Below, piece by piece: positions 39,782 to 49,264 of a DNA stretch of 64,000 nucleotides. The stretch is from Azoarcus sp. DD4 (GTDB lineage Bacteria; Pseudomonadota; Gammaproteobacteria; Burkholderiales; Rhodocyclaceae): assembly GCF_006496635.1 (NCBI RefSeq), contig NZ_CP022958.1:1-64000 (forward strand). The letters run 5' to 3'. The position numbers and the translations under genes were made by a program. Below the pieces are notes generated by a model, which saw only the letters and a program-made list of their open reading frames with translations, ran no database searches and was not told the origin of the DNA. The stretch's first letter is position 1, and each line of letters opens with the position of its first letter.

Positions 39782-40543
39782 ATGCAGGGCATGCTCGAAC
39801 AGAAGGTGGTGATCGTCACCGGCGCCGGCTCCGGCATCGGCCGCGCGGCGGCCGAGCTGATGGCGCGCGAAGGCGCGATCGTGATCGCCAGCGATCTCAA
39901 GCTGGATACGGTGGAAGACACCGCGCACCGCATCACGATGGCCGGCGGCCGCGCGGTGGCGGTGCGTACCGATGTGGCGAAGCTGGACGAGCTGGACGCG
40001 CTGCACGACCTCGCCATCGCCGAATTCGGCCGGCTGGACGGCGCCTTCAACAACGCCGGCATTCCGGGGCCGGGCGTGGCGCTCGCCGATCACGAGGAAG
40101 CCGCCTTCGACGCGCTGATCGCGATCAACCTGAAGGCGGTGTGGTACGGCATGAAGCGCCAGATCGAGCTGATGCTGCCGCGCGGCGGCGGCGCCATCGT
40201 CAATACCGCCTCGGTCGGCGGCATCGTCGGCAAGCCGGGGCTGTCGGTCTATTGCGCCACCAAGCATGCGGTGATCGGCCTCACCAAGACGGCCGCGCTG
40301 GAATACGGCAGCCGCGGCCTGCGGGTGAATGCGGTGTGTCCGGGGGTGATCCGCACGCCGATGGTGGACCAGGTGATCGCCGGCCAGCCGGGCGCGGAAG
40401 AGGAATGGAACAAGCTGCAGCCCATCGGCCGCATGGGCACGCCGGAGGAACTGGCCGAAACGGTGGTGTGGCTGATGTCGCCGCGGGCCTCGCTGGTGCA
40501 CGGGCATGCGCTGGTGGCCGACGGCGGGCTGACGGTGGCGTGA
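39782..40543 (+). CDS. Short-chain dehydrogenase/reductase
   Basis: This 253-residue classical SDR has TGAGSGIG (13-20), NNAG (90-93), and the active-site Ser144, Tyr157 and Lys161 (YCATK). The Asp in the second-strand loop (ASDLK) suggests NAD. ACAGGAG precedes the ATG at 39782. A clear terminator follows. It is the second SDR of the region and is divergent from the AraC regulator. Confidence 0.93.
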   Translation: MQGMLEQKVVIVTGAGSGIGRAAAELMAREGAIVIASDLKLDTVEDTAHRITMAGGRAVAVRTDVAKLDELDALHDLAIAEFGRLDGAFNNAGIPGPGVALADHEEAAFDALIAINLKAVWYGMKRQIELMLPRGGGAIVNTASVGGIVGKPGLSVYCATKHAVIGLTKTAALEYGSRGLRVNAVCPGVIRTPMVDQVIAGQPGAEEEWNKLQPIGRMGTPEELAETVVWLMSPRASLVHGHALVADGGLTVA

Positions 40544-40602
40544 GCGTAACGGGCGGACGACCCGCCCGCCGAGATGATCAGGGGTATGGTGCCCCTCCTC
40601 TT

Positions 40603-40627
40603 CGCCCGGTTTGCCGGGCGTCTTTTT
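40603..40627 (+). terminator. Intrinsic terminator after the SDR gene
   Basis: CGCCCGG (40603-40609) pairs with CCGGGCG (40614-40620) around TTTG, followed by TC and five T residues. It ends the AraC-linked SDR transcript just before the convergent ureidoglycolate lyase-like gene. Confidence 0.8.
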
Positions 40628-40646
40628 GTCGGCCCGCCGGCCCCGC

Positions 40647-41240
40647 TCAAACCTGCAGCGCGACCTCACCCTCGCCCAGCGCCGCCAGTTCGACGATGCT
40701 GCTTTCCACCGCGTCGTGCCGGCCCTGCAGCGCCTCGACCAGGTCCGCGGTGGTCGAATGCCGCGTCAGCATCAGACACGTCGTCTGCCCGGCCAGCACG
40801 AAGCTGGCGTGCCAGCAGCCCGGTTGCATGCACACGCCCTGCCCGTCGCCGACGCGGAAGGCGCGCAGGCGGGCGAGGTCGGGGGTGCGCGGATCATCGT
40901 CGCGGCCGGGGCAGACCACATGCACGATCTCGCCGCCGAGCGGCACGATGGCCTGCTCGGTCAGCCAATGGGCTTCGAGCACGCGCAGGCGCAGGCTGTC
41001 GTTGCGGTAGTTCACCCACAGCACTTCGACCTGGCCGCCGGTGCCGGCGTCGAAGTCGTGTACATGCCAGAAATCGCTGCCGGGGTGGCTGAAGCCGGTG
41101 ACGGTGGGGTCGTAACCGCCGCCCAGCACCCGGCCGAAAGGCGCGAAGGCTTCGGCGGTCAGCGCTTCCACCGTCAGCGCGCGGGCCGGCTCCGCCACCT
41201 CGTCGGCGGCGGCCGGCCACGGCGCAAACCGGGGATTCAT
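40647..41240 (-). CDS. Ureidoglycolate lyase-family (AllA-like) protein
   Basis: AllA splits ureidoglycolate to glyoxylate and urea in allantoin use. The 197-residue protein fits the family cupin fold (FAPFGRVLGG near 33, then PGSDFWHVHDF, and the CMQPGCWHASF core). It is longer than the E. coli enzyme (160). It is last in a minus-strand operon after an amidase and a DUF2848 gene, and its ATG overlaps the amidase stop as ATGA. No other allantoin genes are present, so a related ureide or carbamoyl compound is as likely. Confidence 0.78.
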   Translation of the reverse strand: MNPRFAPWPAAADEVAEPARALTVEALTAEAFAPFGRVLGGGYDPTVTGFSHPGSDFWHVHDFDAGTGGQVEVLWVNYRNDSLRLRVLEAHWLTEQAIVPLGGEIVHVVCPGRDDDPRTPDLARLRAFRVGDGQGVCMQPGCWHASFVLAGQTTCLMLTRHSTTADLVEALQGRHDAVESSIVELAALGEGEVALQV

Positions 41241-42589
41241 CGCCCCGCCGCCAGCGCCGCCTCGATCGCCTGACCCAGCGCCAGGATGTGGCGGTCGCGC
41301 CCACCGGCTGCGGCCAGCATCAGGCCCACCGGGGCTTCCCCCGGTGCGTGGCAGGGCAGCGACAGCGCGCAGCCGTCGAGGAAGTTGATCAGCGTCGGGT
41401 TGCGTAGCATCAGGCCGTTGGCGCGGAAATAGGCTTCCTCGTCCCGTACCAGGGTGTCGATGCGCGGCGCCACCTGCGGCACCGTGGGCATCAGCAGCGC
41501 GTCGAAGCCGGCGATGCGCGCCTCCACCGCGGCGATCCAGCGGCGGCGCGCCGCCATCAGGTCGAGCAGGTCGGCCGCGCTCATCCTGGCGCCGACGGCG
41601 ATGCGGCTGCCGACGCGCGGGTCGTACTCGGCAGCGCGCGTTTCCAGGTAGCCGCGGTGCCAGGCCCAGGCTTCCGCCGCGGTGAAGGTGCCGCGGGCGT
41701 GCAGTTGCGCCAGCTGCGAGAACTCGGGCACCGCGATGCGACGGATGCGCGCACCGGCCGCTTCCAGCCGCGCGACCGCGGCGTCGAAGCTGTGGGCGAC
41801 GGTGTCGTCCAGGTCGTTGAGCACGACGTCGGTGGGGATGGCGAACACGCGGTCGGCGAGTTCCGCCGGCGCCGGCAGGTCGACTGGCTCGCCGGCTAGA
41901 ACGGCATCGACAATGGCGCAGCAGCGCACCGAGGCGGCGAGCGGGCCGATGGAGTCGAGCGCCGTCGACAGCGGCAGCACGCCTTCCATGCTCACCCGGC
42001 GTGCGGTCGGCTTGAAACCGGTGAGGCCGCACAGCGCCGAGGGAATGCGCACCGAGCCGCCGGTGTCCGAGCCGATGGCGGCGACCGCCATGCCGTCGGT
42101 CACCGACACCGCCGCGCCGGACGAAGAACCGCCGGGAATGCGGCCGGTGGTGCGGTCCCAGGCGTTGCAGGGGGTGCCGTAATGCGGATTGAGCCCGAGG
42201 CCGGAATAGGCGAACTCGGTCATGTTGGTGCGGCCGACGATGACCGCGCCGGCGGCGATCAGGCGATCCACCACCAGCGCGTTGCGCGCGGCCGGCGGCG
42301 CGTCTTTCAGCAGCACCGAGCCGGCGGTGGTGGGCTCGCCGGCGATGTCGAACAGATCCTTCACCGACAGCGGCAGGCCGTCGAGCGGCGAGCGCACGAT
42401 GCCGGCCGCGCGCAGCGTGTCGGAGGCCTCGGCGGCGGCGAGCGCGCGCTCGGCGTGGATGCGGGTGAACACCCGCGCGCCCTCGCCGGCAGGGTCTTCG
42501 GCGCGGGCGAGCGCGGCACGGGTGAGTTCGACGGAAGTGGTGCGACCGGCCGCGAGCTCGGCGGCCAGGGCTTCGATGGTGGGCAGCAT
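41237..42589 (-). CDS. Amidase (amidase signature family)
   Basis: The 450-residue enzyme has the full Ser-cisSer-Lys triad of the amidase signature family: Lys77 in SVKDLF, Ser155 in GGSSSG, and nucleophile Ser179 in DTGGSVRIPS. The spacing is that of active amidases. Such enzymes hydrolyse amides, ureas such as allophanate, or hydantoin-derived carbamoyls. It lies between DUF2848 and the AllA-like gene in an operon with a TRAP transporter. The substrate is probably the compound imported by that transporter. Confidence 0.9.
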   Translation of the reverse strand: MLPTIEALAAELAAGRTTSVELTRAALARAEDPAGEGARVFTRIHAERALAAAEASDTLRAAGIVRSPLDGLPLSVKDLFDIAGEPTTAGSVLLKDAPPAARNALVVDRLIAAGAVIVGRTNMTEFAYSGLGLNPHYGTPCNAWDRTTGRIPGGSSSGAAVSVTDGMAVAAIGSDTGGSVRIPSALCGLTGFKPTARRVSMEGVLPLSTALDSIGPLAASVRCCAIVDAVLAGEPVDLPAPAELADRVFAIPTDVVLNDLDDTVAHSFDAAVARLEAAGARIRRIAVPEFSQLAQLHARGTFTAAEAWAWHRGYLETRAAEYDPRVGSRIAVGARMSAADLLDLMAARRRWIAAVEARIAGFDALLMPTVPQVAPRIDTLVRDEEAYFRANGLMLRNPTLINFLDGCALSLPCHAPGEAPVGLMLAAAGGRDRHILALGQAIEAALAAGR

Positions 42590-42629
42590 GGTGCGCGTTC
42601 CTCGCGGTGACTGATTGGCGGGGGAAGGA

Positions 42630-43310
42630 TCAGGCCACTTCGGGCAGCACGTCCAGCGTGTAGCGGTGACGGATGCTGCGCTGGCGCACCGGATCGTACA
42701 GCTCCATTTCGAACACCGTGGCCGGGCGGATGCCACCTATCACCGCCACTGTGCCGCAGGTCATGCCGGTGCCGTCGGGCAGGGTGGCGCCGCTGTAGCC
42801 GGCGATGAGGTCGGTGGCGGTGCGCAGGCTGGCGAGCGTGCCGTCCTGGTAGGCCACTTCGGCACCGTTCTCGACGATGCGCGAACGCACCTGCAGCGCG
42901 TCCCAGTGGTCGGCGACTTCCGCCAGCGGCCAGGCGGTGCGCGCCACCGGCTTGACGCACACCTGCTTGGACAGCGCCACGCTGTAGGCCTCGAGCTTGC
43001 GGTCGGTGTGGTCGGAGGCGATAGAGAGATAGAGCACGCCGTCCACCGCGAACACGAAGGCTTCGATCTCGCCGGAAGAGCTGTCGCCGACCACCTGCAC
43101 GACTTCGTCCTGGGTGATCTGGTTGGCGGCGACGCGGTAGTACAGCGGCACCGCGCTCGGGCGCGGCACGCCGATGGCGGCGAGTTCCTCGATGTGGTGT
43201 TCGATGGCGTCGCGGTCGCGGCCGGCCCAGCCGGCGACGACGAGCTGGCCAAGCTCGGCCTTGAGGGTTTGGGTGCCTTGGGCGGTTTCGAGGGTGAATT
43301 CGAGTTTCAT
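42630..43310 (-). CDS. DUF2848 protein
   Basis: The 226-residue protein belongs to the DUF2848 family, recognised by the LVVAGWAGRDRDAIEHHI start, the LYYRVAANQITQD segment and the conserved GMTCGTVAVIGG loop near 185-196. The enzymatic role is unknown. It lies 59 bp after the DctM gene and 40 bp before the amidase gene in the same direction. Its constant neighbourhood with amidases suggests a step in amide or ureide breakdown. Confidence 0.78.
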   Translation of the reverse strand: MKLEFTLETAQGTQTLKAELGQLVVAGWAGRDRDAIEHHIEELAAIGVPRPSAVPLYYRVAANQITQDEVVQVVGDSSSGEIEAFVFAVDGVLYLSIASDHTDRKLEAYSVALSKQVCVKPVARTAWPLAEVADHWDALQVRSRIVENGAEVAYQDGTLASLRTATDLIAGYSGATLPDGTGMTCGTVAVIGGIRPATVFEMELYDPVRQRSIRHRYTLDVLPEVA

Positions 43311-43369
43311 GGTGCATATTCCAGAAAAGGGAGAAGGCCGGGCGCGGCGGCCGCGCCCGGCGGGTTCGA

Positions 43370-44653
43370 TCAGCCGAACACCGACGGCAGCCACAGGGCG
43401 AGGCCGGGGAAGGCGGCGAGCAATGCGATCATCAGGAACAGCGCGGCGACGAAGGGCAGGCTGCCGTTGATCACCGCCTGCATCGAGCCGGACTTGCGCA
43501 GGCTCTGCACGACGAAGAGGTTGAGGCCCACCGGCGGGGTGATGAGCGCGGTTTCCACCAGGACGATGATGACGATGCCGAGCCAGATCGGATCGAAGCC
43601 GAGCGCGGTCATGATGGGCGCGACGATGGGGATGGTCGTGATCATCATCGACAGCGTCTCCATGAAGCAGCCGAGGATGACGTAGAAGATCACGATGGCG
43701 AGCAGCATCCAGCCCGGCGACAGGCCCAGCCCGGTGATGCTGCTGGTGATCGCGTCGGTCAGGCCGATGGCCGACATGATGAAGTTGAGGAAGGCCGCGG
43801 CGATGACGATGATCATGATCATCGCGGTCGCGCGCATCGAGCTTTCCACCACCTCGCGCAGCATCGCGATCTTGAGTCGGCCGAAGACGGCCGCCAGCAC
43901 CAGCGCGCCGACCACGCCCAGCGCCGCCGCCTCGGTGGGCGTGGCGATGCCGGCGTAGATCGAGCCCACCACCAGCAGGAAGATGCCCAGCGGCGGCAGC
44001 AGGTGCACCAGGCTGGCGAAGCGCTCGCCCCAGCTCGCCGTCACCCGCTGGCCGCCCCATTGCGGCTTGGCGATGCAGGCCACCACGATCACTGCCATGA
44101 ACAGCGCCGCCATCAGGAAGCCGGGGATGATGCCGGCGAGGTAGAGCTTGGGCACCGAGGAGTTGGTCAGCACGCCGTAGATGACGAGGTTGATCGAAGG
44201 CGGGATCAGGATGCCGAGCGTGCCGCCGGCGGCGATCGAACCGAGGAATAGCGGCTCGTTGTAGCCGAAGCGCTTGATCTGCGGCAGCGCCACGGTGCCT
44301 ACGGTGGCGGCGGTCGCCACGCTGGAACCGGAGGTGGCCGAAAACAGCGTCGAGGCGCCGATGTTGGCGTGCATCAGCCCGCCCGGCAGCCACGACAGCC
44401 ACAGGCTCATCGCGCCGTACATGCGTTCGGCGAAACCGGCGCGCAGCAGGACCTCGCCCAGCATGATGAAGAGCGGGATTGCCACCAGCAGGAACTCGTT
44501 GCTCGAACTCCACGCCAGCTCGCCCATCGCGCGGGTGAGCGGCAGCATGGAATAGAGCGGATCGAGAATGAGGCCGAGCACGCCGAGCGCGGCGGCCACC
44601 GGGATGCTGAGGCCGATCAGCACCAGCAGCAGGATGAGGGCGACGACGATCAT
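43370..44653 (-). CDS. dctM: TRAP transporter large permease DctM
   Basis: DctM is the large inner-membrane subunit of tripartite ATP-independent periplasmic transporters, which use a sodium gradient. The 427-residue protein has about twelve hydrophobic segments and the family motifs ATSGSSVATAATVG and LGILIPPSINLVIYG. It overlaps the DctQ stop by 4 nt. It belongs to the first of two TRAP systems here, linked to DUF1445 upstream and DUF2848/amidase downstream. Confidence 0.94.
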   Translation of the reverse strand: MIVVALILLLVLIGLSIPVAAALGVLGLILDPLYSMLPLTRAMGELAWSSSNEFLLVAIPLFIMLGEVLLRAGFAERMYGAMSLWLSWLPGGLMHANIGASTLFSATSGSSVATAATVGTVALPQIKRFGYNEPLFLGSIAAGGTLGILIPPSINLVIYGVLTNSSVPKLYLAGIIPGFLMAALFMAVIVVACIAKPQWGGQRVTASWGERFASLVHLLPPLGIFLLVVGSIYAGIATPTEAAALGVVGALVLAAVFGRLKIAMLREVVESSMRATAMIMIIVIAAAFLNFIMSAIGLTDAITSSITGLGLSPGWMLLAIVIFYVILGCFMETLSMMITTIPIVAPIMTALGFDPIWLGIVIIVLVETALITPPVGLNLFVVQSLRKSGSMQAVINGSLPFVAALFLMIALLAAFPGLALWLPSVFG

Positions 44654-45270
44654 GCGTTTTCTCCCTTGACCATGCGGATGCCGGCGGCGGCTTCTTCTTC
44701 CGCCTCTTCCTTGGCCGACTTCACGCCGCACACTTCCTTCAGCGCGGCGATGTCGCCGGTGACCAGCGCCACCGAGGCACGGATCAGCAGCAGCGCGAGC
44801 ACCACCGAGAACCAGCCGAGGCCCACCACCCAAAGGGTCTGCGGCACCCACAGCGGGGTAGCGAGCGGGGTGTTGGCGGCGGCGTTCTCGGTCCACGAGG
44901 TCATCGCCACGTCGTAGGCGTAGTAGGTGAGGTACACCGAGAACACGCCGAGCGCGACCAGCGCGATCCAGTCGAGCAGGGCACTGATGCGCACCGGGAA
45001 ATACTGGTAGATCACGTCAACGCGCACGTTGGCGCGGTCGAGCGCGGTAAAGGCGAGCGCCCAGCTGGTGCTGATGGCGAAGGCGTAGCTGGACAGCTCG
45101 TCGGCGCCGCCGACGGTGATGCCGAACAGGCGGCGGACGATGACGTCGTAGGAGATCAGAAGCACGCTGGCGATGGTCAGCGCGCCGCCGACCCATACCG
45201 CGACGCGCGACAGGGTGCCGGCCAGCGCCAGCAGGCGCGCGAGCAGGCCGAGGGGGGGTGAGGCAGTCAT
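44650..45270 (-). CDS. dctQ: TRAP transporter small permease DctQ
   Basis: This 206-residue protein is the four-helix small subunit of the first TRAP system. It has the DctQ-type start (LLISYDVIVRRLFG) and ends in an acidic Glu/Ala-rich cytoplasmic tail. Its stop overlaps dctM. The solute-binding protein gene lies 100 bp upstream. Confidence 0.92.
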   Translation of the reverse strand: MTASPPLGLLARLLALAGTLSRVAVWVGGALTIASVLLISYDVIVRRLFGITVGGADELSSYAFAISTSWALAFTALDRANVRVDVIYQYFPVRISALLDWIALVALGVFSVYLTYYAYDVAMTSWTENAAANTPLATPLWVPQTLWVVGLGWFSVVLALLLIRASVALVTGDIAALKEVCGVKSAKEEAEEEAAAGIRMVKGENA

Positions 45271-45370
45271 GGAATTCTCTCCGGGGGCGGGGGCCCCGCA
45301 GCGGGTCGGGAACAGACGCCCGCTGCGGGGCGTCCTCGTCAGGCGCCGGCCTCACGGCCGGCGGCTGCGG

Positions 45371-46408
45371 TCACTTCTTGGCGGTGACGCCGACCACCTT
45401 GCCGACGGTGGCGTTGAAGTCGCTCACACACTCGGCCGAACAGCGCGCGGCCCACTTGTTGATCACGTCGCCGCGGATCCTGGCGAGCAGTTCGCGGTCG
45501 GCGGCGGTGGGCTGCACCAGCACCATCTTGCCCTTGACCGGCTGCGCGCAGCTCGCGGCGCCGCTGTTGCAGGCATAGCCTTCTTCGGTCTGGCGCTCGG
45601 CGGCGTTCCAGATGTCGTTCACCAGGCCCTTCACGCTGGTCTGCAGGAAGTCGCGCACCTTCGGGTCGAGCTTGTCCCAGGCCTTCTGGTTCACCGCGTG
45701 GATCTGCTGGTTCCAGTTGATCGGCAGCGCGTAGAGGTGGGTGGACACTTCGTACCACTTGGCCGAATAGCCCGACAGCGAACCGGTGATGGCGCAATCG
45801 ACCACCTTGTTCTGCAGCGCCGGCACCACTTCGCCGAAGGCCATGGTCACGCTGGAGCCGCCCATCGCCTCGACGAACTCGGCCTGCGAACGGCCGCTGG
45901 TGCGCACCTTCTTGCCCTTGAGGTCGGCCAGGCTGCGGATCTCGGCGTTGCAGAACAGCACCTGCGCGGGGTAGGGCGAGATGCCCAGCACCTTCACCTT
46001 GGCGCCGTCGCCGTAGATCTTGGCGTAGATCGGCTCGAAGGCGTCGGTGACCTGGCGCGCCGTCTTCACGTCCGGCGCGAGGCCGGCGAGGTCGATCGCT
46101 TCGTTGATCGGGTTGTCGCTGGCGAAGTAGGACAGCGTCGCGGTGCCGAACTCGACCACGCCCTGCGACATCAGCCGCATCAGCTCCGGCCCCTTCAGGC
46201 CCATTTCGTTGAAACCCTTGATCTCGGCGGTGACCTGGCCCTTGGAAAGTTCGGGGATGGTCTTGGTCCAGAAGGGCTTCTCGTAGTCGTTGTAGGCCGT
46301 CAGGTTGGACAGGCCGCCGACGATGCGCAGCTGGGTCTTGGGCAGTTCCTGGGCAAACGCGGAACCGGCGATCAGGGTGCCGACGAGCGCGGCGACGATG
46401 GTCTTCAT
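45371..46408 (-). CDS. dctP: TRAP transporter solute-binding protein DctP
   Basis: The 345-residue periplasmic receptor has a signal peptide cut near SAFA-QE. The DctP fold is visible (SKGQVTAEIKGFNEMGLKG, then NAEIRSLADLKGKKVRT with the conserved Arg that binds the carboxylate). The presence of the Arg suggests an organic acid ligand. It is first gene of the TRAP triad, downstream of DUF1445. The 147-bp gap before it leaves room for its own promoter. Confidence 0.92.
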   Translation of the reverse strand: MKTIVAALVGTLIAGSAFAQELPKTQLRIVGGLSNLTAYNDYEKPFWTKTIPELSKGQVTAEIKGFNEMGLKGPELMRLMSQGVVEFGTATLSYFASDNPINEAIDLAGLAPDVKTARQVTDAFEPIYAKIYGDGAKVKVLGISPYPAQVLFCNAEIRSLADLKGKKVRTSGRSQAEFVEAMGGSSVTMAFGEVVPALQNKVVDCAITGSLSGYSAKWYEVSTHLYALPINWNQQIHAVNQKAWDKLDPKVRDFLQTSVKGLVNDIWNAAERQTEEGYACNSGAASCAQPVKGKMVLVQPTAADRELLARIRGDVINKWAARCSAECVSDFNATVGKVVGVTAKK

Positions 46409-46555
46409 GAGGCACTTCTCCGGGATTGGGGGCGGGATTCATGTCGATACACCGGGCCCGCGCATCCCCGGCGTACGTTCGCGGCACTCCGGCACAGCCG
46501 GACTTCCTGGGACATCGTTCGGCGACGGGCTACCTCCTCGCCGCCCCTGCCGGTG

Positions 46556-47365
46556 CTAGAACACCGCCAGCGTGCTGTTCTTGAGGTCGGTCACCAGCAT
46601 GTGGCCGGGCGCATGGGTGATGCAGAACTCGGGCCGCACCGCCGCCACCACCGATTGCGGGGTCACGCCGCAGGCCCAGAACACCGGCAGTTCGCCGGGG
46701 CGGATGTCGACGGCGTCGCCGTAGTCGGGGCGATCGACGTCGGCAATGCCGATTTCGGCCGGGTCGCCCAGGTGCACCGGTGCGCCATGCACCGACGGAA
46801 AACGGGAAGTGATCTGCACCGCGCGGATCGCGTCGGCGGCCTTCATCGGCCGCATCGACACCACCATCGGCCCCGAGAACACGCCGGCCGGGGTGGTCGG
46901 GATGCTGGTGCGGTACATCGGCACGTTGCAGCCGGCGGCGATGTGGCGCACCTCGATGCCGTCGGCGATCAGCGCTTCCTCGAAGGAGAAGGAGCAGCCG
47001 ATGGCGAAACTCACCAGGTCGTCGCGCCAGACGTGGCGCACGTCGGTGCACTCTTCCACCATCACGCCGTCGCGCCACACGCGGTAGCGCGGCACGTCGC
47101 TGCGGATGTCGAGATCGGCGCCGAGTCCGGGCAGCCGCGGATCGCCCGGCTCCGACACGCCGACCAGCGGACACGAACGCGGGTTGCGCAGGCAGAAGCG
47201 CAGGAAATCGTCGGCCAGCGCCTTGGGCAGGATGGCGAGGTTGGCCTGGACGTAGCCTGGCACCAGACTGGCGGTGGGACCGGTCAGCTCACCGCGACGG
47301 GCGCGCAGACGCACCTCCAGGCTTTCCGGGGCGAAGGCGGGGGAAGACGTGGCGACAGCAGGCAT
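46556..47365 (-). CDS. DUF1445 protein, D-glutamate cyclase family
   Basis: The 269-residue protein belongs to the UPF0317/DUF1445 family, called putative hydro-lyase and placed with the D-glutamate cyclases, which convert D-glutamate to 5-oxo-D-proline. Conserved segments include [44 protein letters not shown] and [10 protein letters not shown]. In Bacillus, the homologue YcsI is encoded with YcsF and KipI/KipA, and here pxpABC lie just upstream with only a LysR gene between. The context therefore supports an oxoproline-related role. Confidence 0.85.
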   Translation of the reverse strand: MPAVATSSPAFAPESLEVRLRARRGELTGPTASLVPGYVQANLAILPKALADDFLRFCLRNPRSCPLVGVSEPGDPRLPGLGADLDIRSDVPRYRVWRDGVMVEECTDVRHVWRDDLVSFAIGCSFSFEEALIADGIEVRHIAAGCNVPMYRTSIPTTPAGVFSGPMVVSMRPMKAADAIRAVQITSRFPSVHGAPVHLGDPAEIGIADVDRPDYGDAVDIRPGELPVFWACGVTPQSVVAAVRPEFCITHAPGHMLVTDLKNSTLAVF

Positions 47366-47445
47366 CGGTGCTCCGAAATGGGTTGTTGCAAAACCATTTC
47401 AGCCCAGAAGCTCCGACCTGTCTAATCGTATGTTCGGATAAAAGC

Positions 47446-48369
47446 TTATAAGTAAAAGCGATCAGTGCCGCCTTCGCCGCCCTCCTCGCTGGCCGCCACC
47501 TGCACTGCAAGACGGGCAATCGCAGCGGCTACGTGACTGTCGGTGCCGCGCAGCCAGGTGGCCGTGAATGCCAGGTCGGGCAAGGGTTCGGCAGCTACCT
47601 CGAGCAACCGCAAGCGGCCTTCGGCCAGTTCCTTGCCGAGGAAAACCGGCGCGATCACGCTGGTGCCGATGCCGTCGCGCACCATCCGCACCGCCATCGC
47701 CAGCGAGGCCGAGCCGTACATCCTCGGCGCACGCACGCCGGCGCGCATCAGCATCTCGCGCACAATCTGGTAAGGCTTGCTGCTGGACGGATAGGTGATG
47801 ACGGGCAGCTTCGCCAGCTTGACCAGCGGCAGCGGCTCCACCCCGAGATCGAGCTGCGGGCTGGCCACCCAGGCCAGCGGATAGCGGCACAGCGGCAGGT
47901 TCTCGACATCGGGCTCGGACAGCGGCCCCATCAGGAAGGCGAGGTCGATCTGGCGCGCCAGCAGGTGGGCGCGCAACACCGGCGTGGTATCCACCTCGAT
48001 CTCCAGCACCAGGTCGGGGAAGGTGGTGTGCACCCGCTCGAGCAGCGCCGGCAGCCAGGTCTGGACGATGGTCTCGGCCACGCCGATGCACAGTCGGCCG
48101 CTCACCGCGTTCTGCGCGCGCGCCACCAGCAGCATGTCGTGGCGCATCTCCAGCATGCGTTCGGCATGCGCCAGCAGGGCCTGGCCCTTGGCGGTCAGGC
48201 GCACGCCACGGGTATCGCGGTCGAACAGCCTGACACCGAGGCCATCCTCCAGCTGCGCGATGCGCTGCGAAATGGCCGGCTGGCTGGTATGGAGCTTTTC
48301 GGCGGCGGCGCGGAAGCCGCCCAGGGTGGCGACCCAGTAGAAAGTCTCGATGCCACGCAGTTCTATCAT
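47446..48369 (-). CDS. LysR-family regulator of the lactam/TRAP locus
   Basis: The 307-residue LysR protein has its helix-turn-helix at about 18-50 (FRAAAEKLHTSQPAISQRIAQLEDGLGVRLF). It lies between pxpA and DUF1445, all on the same strand, so it is embedded in the locus rather than divergent from it. The AT-rich 80-bp gap after it (47366-47445) is a likely promoter for the DUF1445 and TRAP genes. Control of both gene sets is inferred from position. Confidence 0.9.
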   Translation of the reverse strand: MIELRGIETFYWVATLGGFRAAAEKLHTSQPAISQRIAQLEDGLGVRLFDRDTRGVRLTAKGQALLAHAERMLEMRHDMLLVARAQNAVSGRLCIGVAETIVQTWLPALLERVHTTFPDLVLEIEVDTTPVLRAHLLARQIDLAFLMGPLSEPDVENLPLCRYPLAWVASPQLDLGVEPLPLVKLAKLPVITYPSSSKPYQIVREMLMRAGVRAPRMYGSASLAMAVRMVRDGIGTSVIAPVFLGKELAEGRLRLLEVAAEPLPDLAFTATWLRGTDSHVAAAIARLAVQVAASEEGGEGGTDRFYL

Positions 48370-48435
48370 GGGGACGGGGGAGCGTTTCAATTCGTTCAGC
48401 TTATCAGCTGGAACGAAGGCCAAGAGACTCAAGTT

Positions 48436-48458
48436 CCTCCCCCTTGAAGGGAGGGGGC
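48436..48458. repeat. Short hairpin resembling the repeat end, copy C
   Basis: CTCCCCCTT and AAGGGAGGGGG form an inverted repeat with a very short loop between the LysR and pxpA genes. It matches the CCCCCTTGAAAGGGAGGGAG end shared by copies A and B. It may be a reduced copy of that family or an independent hairpin. Confidence 0.45.
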
Positions 48459-48477
48459 AAGGCCCCGCGGGCAATTT

Positions 48478-49245
48478 TCAGCCCACCATCTCCGGCAGGT
48501 CCACCAGATCCCACCCCTTCGCCTTCAGCGTCTCGGCCAGCTGGCGCGCACTCTCCACCGCGCCCAGCGTGTCCCCATGCACGCAGATGCTGTGCATGGC
48601 CGTTTTCATGAGCTTGCCGCTCTGCGCCACGATGCCGCCCGCCTCCAGCATGCGCAGCACATGGGCGACGAGCTCGTCGTGGTCGTGGATCACCGCACCG
48701 GGCTGATTGCGCGGCACCAGGGTGGCGGCGTCGGTGTAGGCGCGGTCGGCGAAGATCTCCGCCGCCACGCGCAGGCCGGCGCGTTCGCCGGCGGCGCAGA
48801 GCTCGGACAGCGCCGGCGCCAGCAGGATCAGCTCGCGGTCGAACGCGCGCACCGCGCGCGCCACCGTGTCGGCCAGCGCGGCATCCTCGCAGGCCTGGTT
48901 GTTGAGCGCACCGTGCGGCTTGACGTGGGTGAGCCGGCCGCCTTCGGCCGCCGCCATGCCGGCGAGCGCACCGACCTGGTAGATCACCGCGGCCTCCAGC
49001 TCGGCCGGCGCCATCTTCAGCGGCCGCCGGCCGAAACCCTGCAGGTCGGGATAGGCCGGATGCGCGCCGAGGCTGACCCCGGCGGCGAGCGCGGTGCGCA
49101 CCGTGTTGCGCATCACCAGCGGGTCGCCGGCATGAAATCCGCAGGCGATGTTGGCCGAGCGCACCACCTGCAGCAGCGCCTCGTCCTCGCCCATCTTCCA
49201 GGCGCCGAAGGATTCGCCGAGGTCGGCATTGAGGTTGATCTTCAT
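48478..49245 (-). CDS. pxpA: 5-oxoprolinase subunit A (LamB/YcsF)
   Basis: PxpA works with PxpB and PxpC to open 5-oxoproline to glutamate with ATP. The 255-residue protein begins MKINLNADLGESFGAWKMG, the family hallmark, and holds CGFHAGDP, GAHPAYPDLQGFGRR and VKPHGALNN, whose His and Asp residues line the active site. The three pxp genes are consecutive on this strand in the order B-C-A. Confidence 0.95.
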   Translation of the reverse strand: MKINLNADLGESFGAWKMGEDEALLQVVRSANIACGFHAGDPLVMRNTVRTALAAGVSLGAHPAYPDLQGFGRRPLKMAPAELEAAVIYQVGALAGMAAAEGGRLTHVKPHGALNNQACEDAALADTVARAVRAFDRELILLAPALSELCAAGERAGLRVAAEIFADRAYTDAATLVPRNQPGAVIHDHDELVAHVLRMLEAGGIVAQSGKLMKTAMHSICVHGDTLGAVESARQLAETLKAKGWDLVDLPEMVG

Positions 49246-49264
49246 GGCTGGGATTCCGCAGGGT

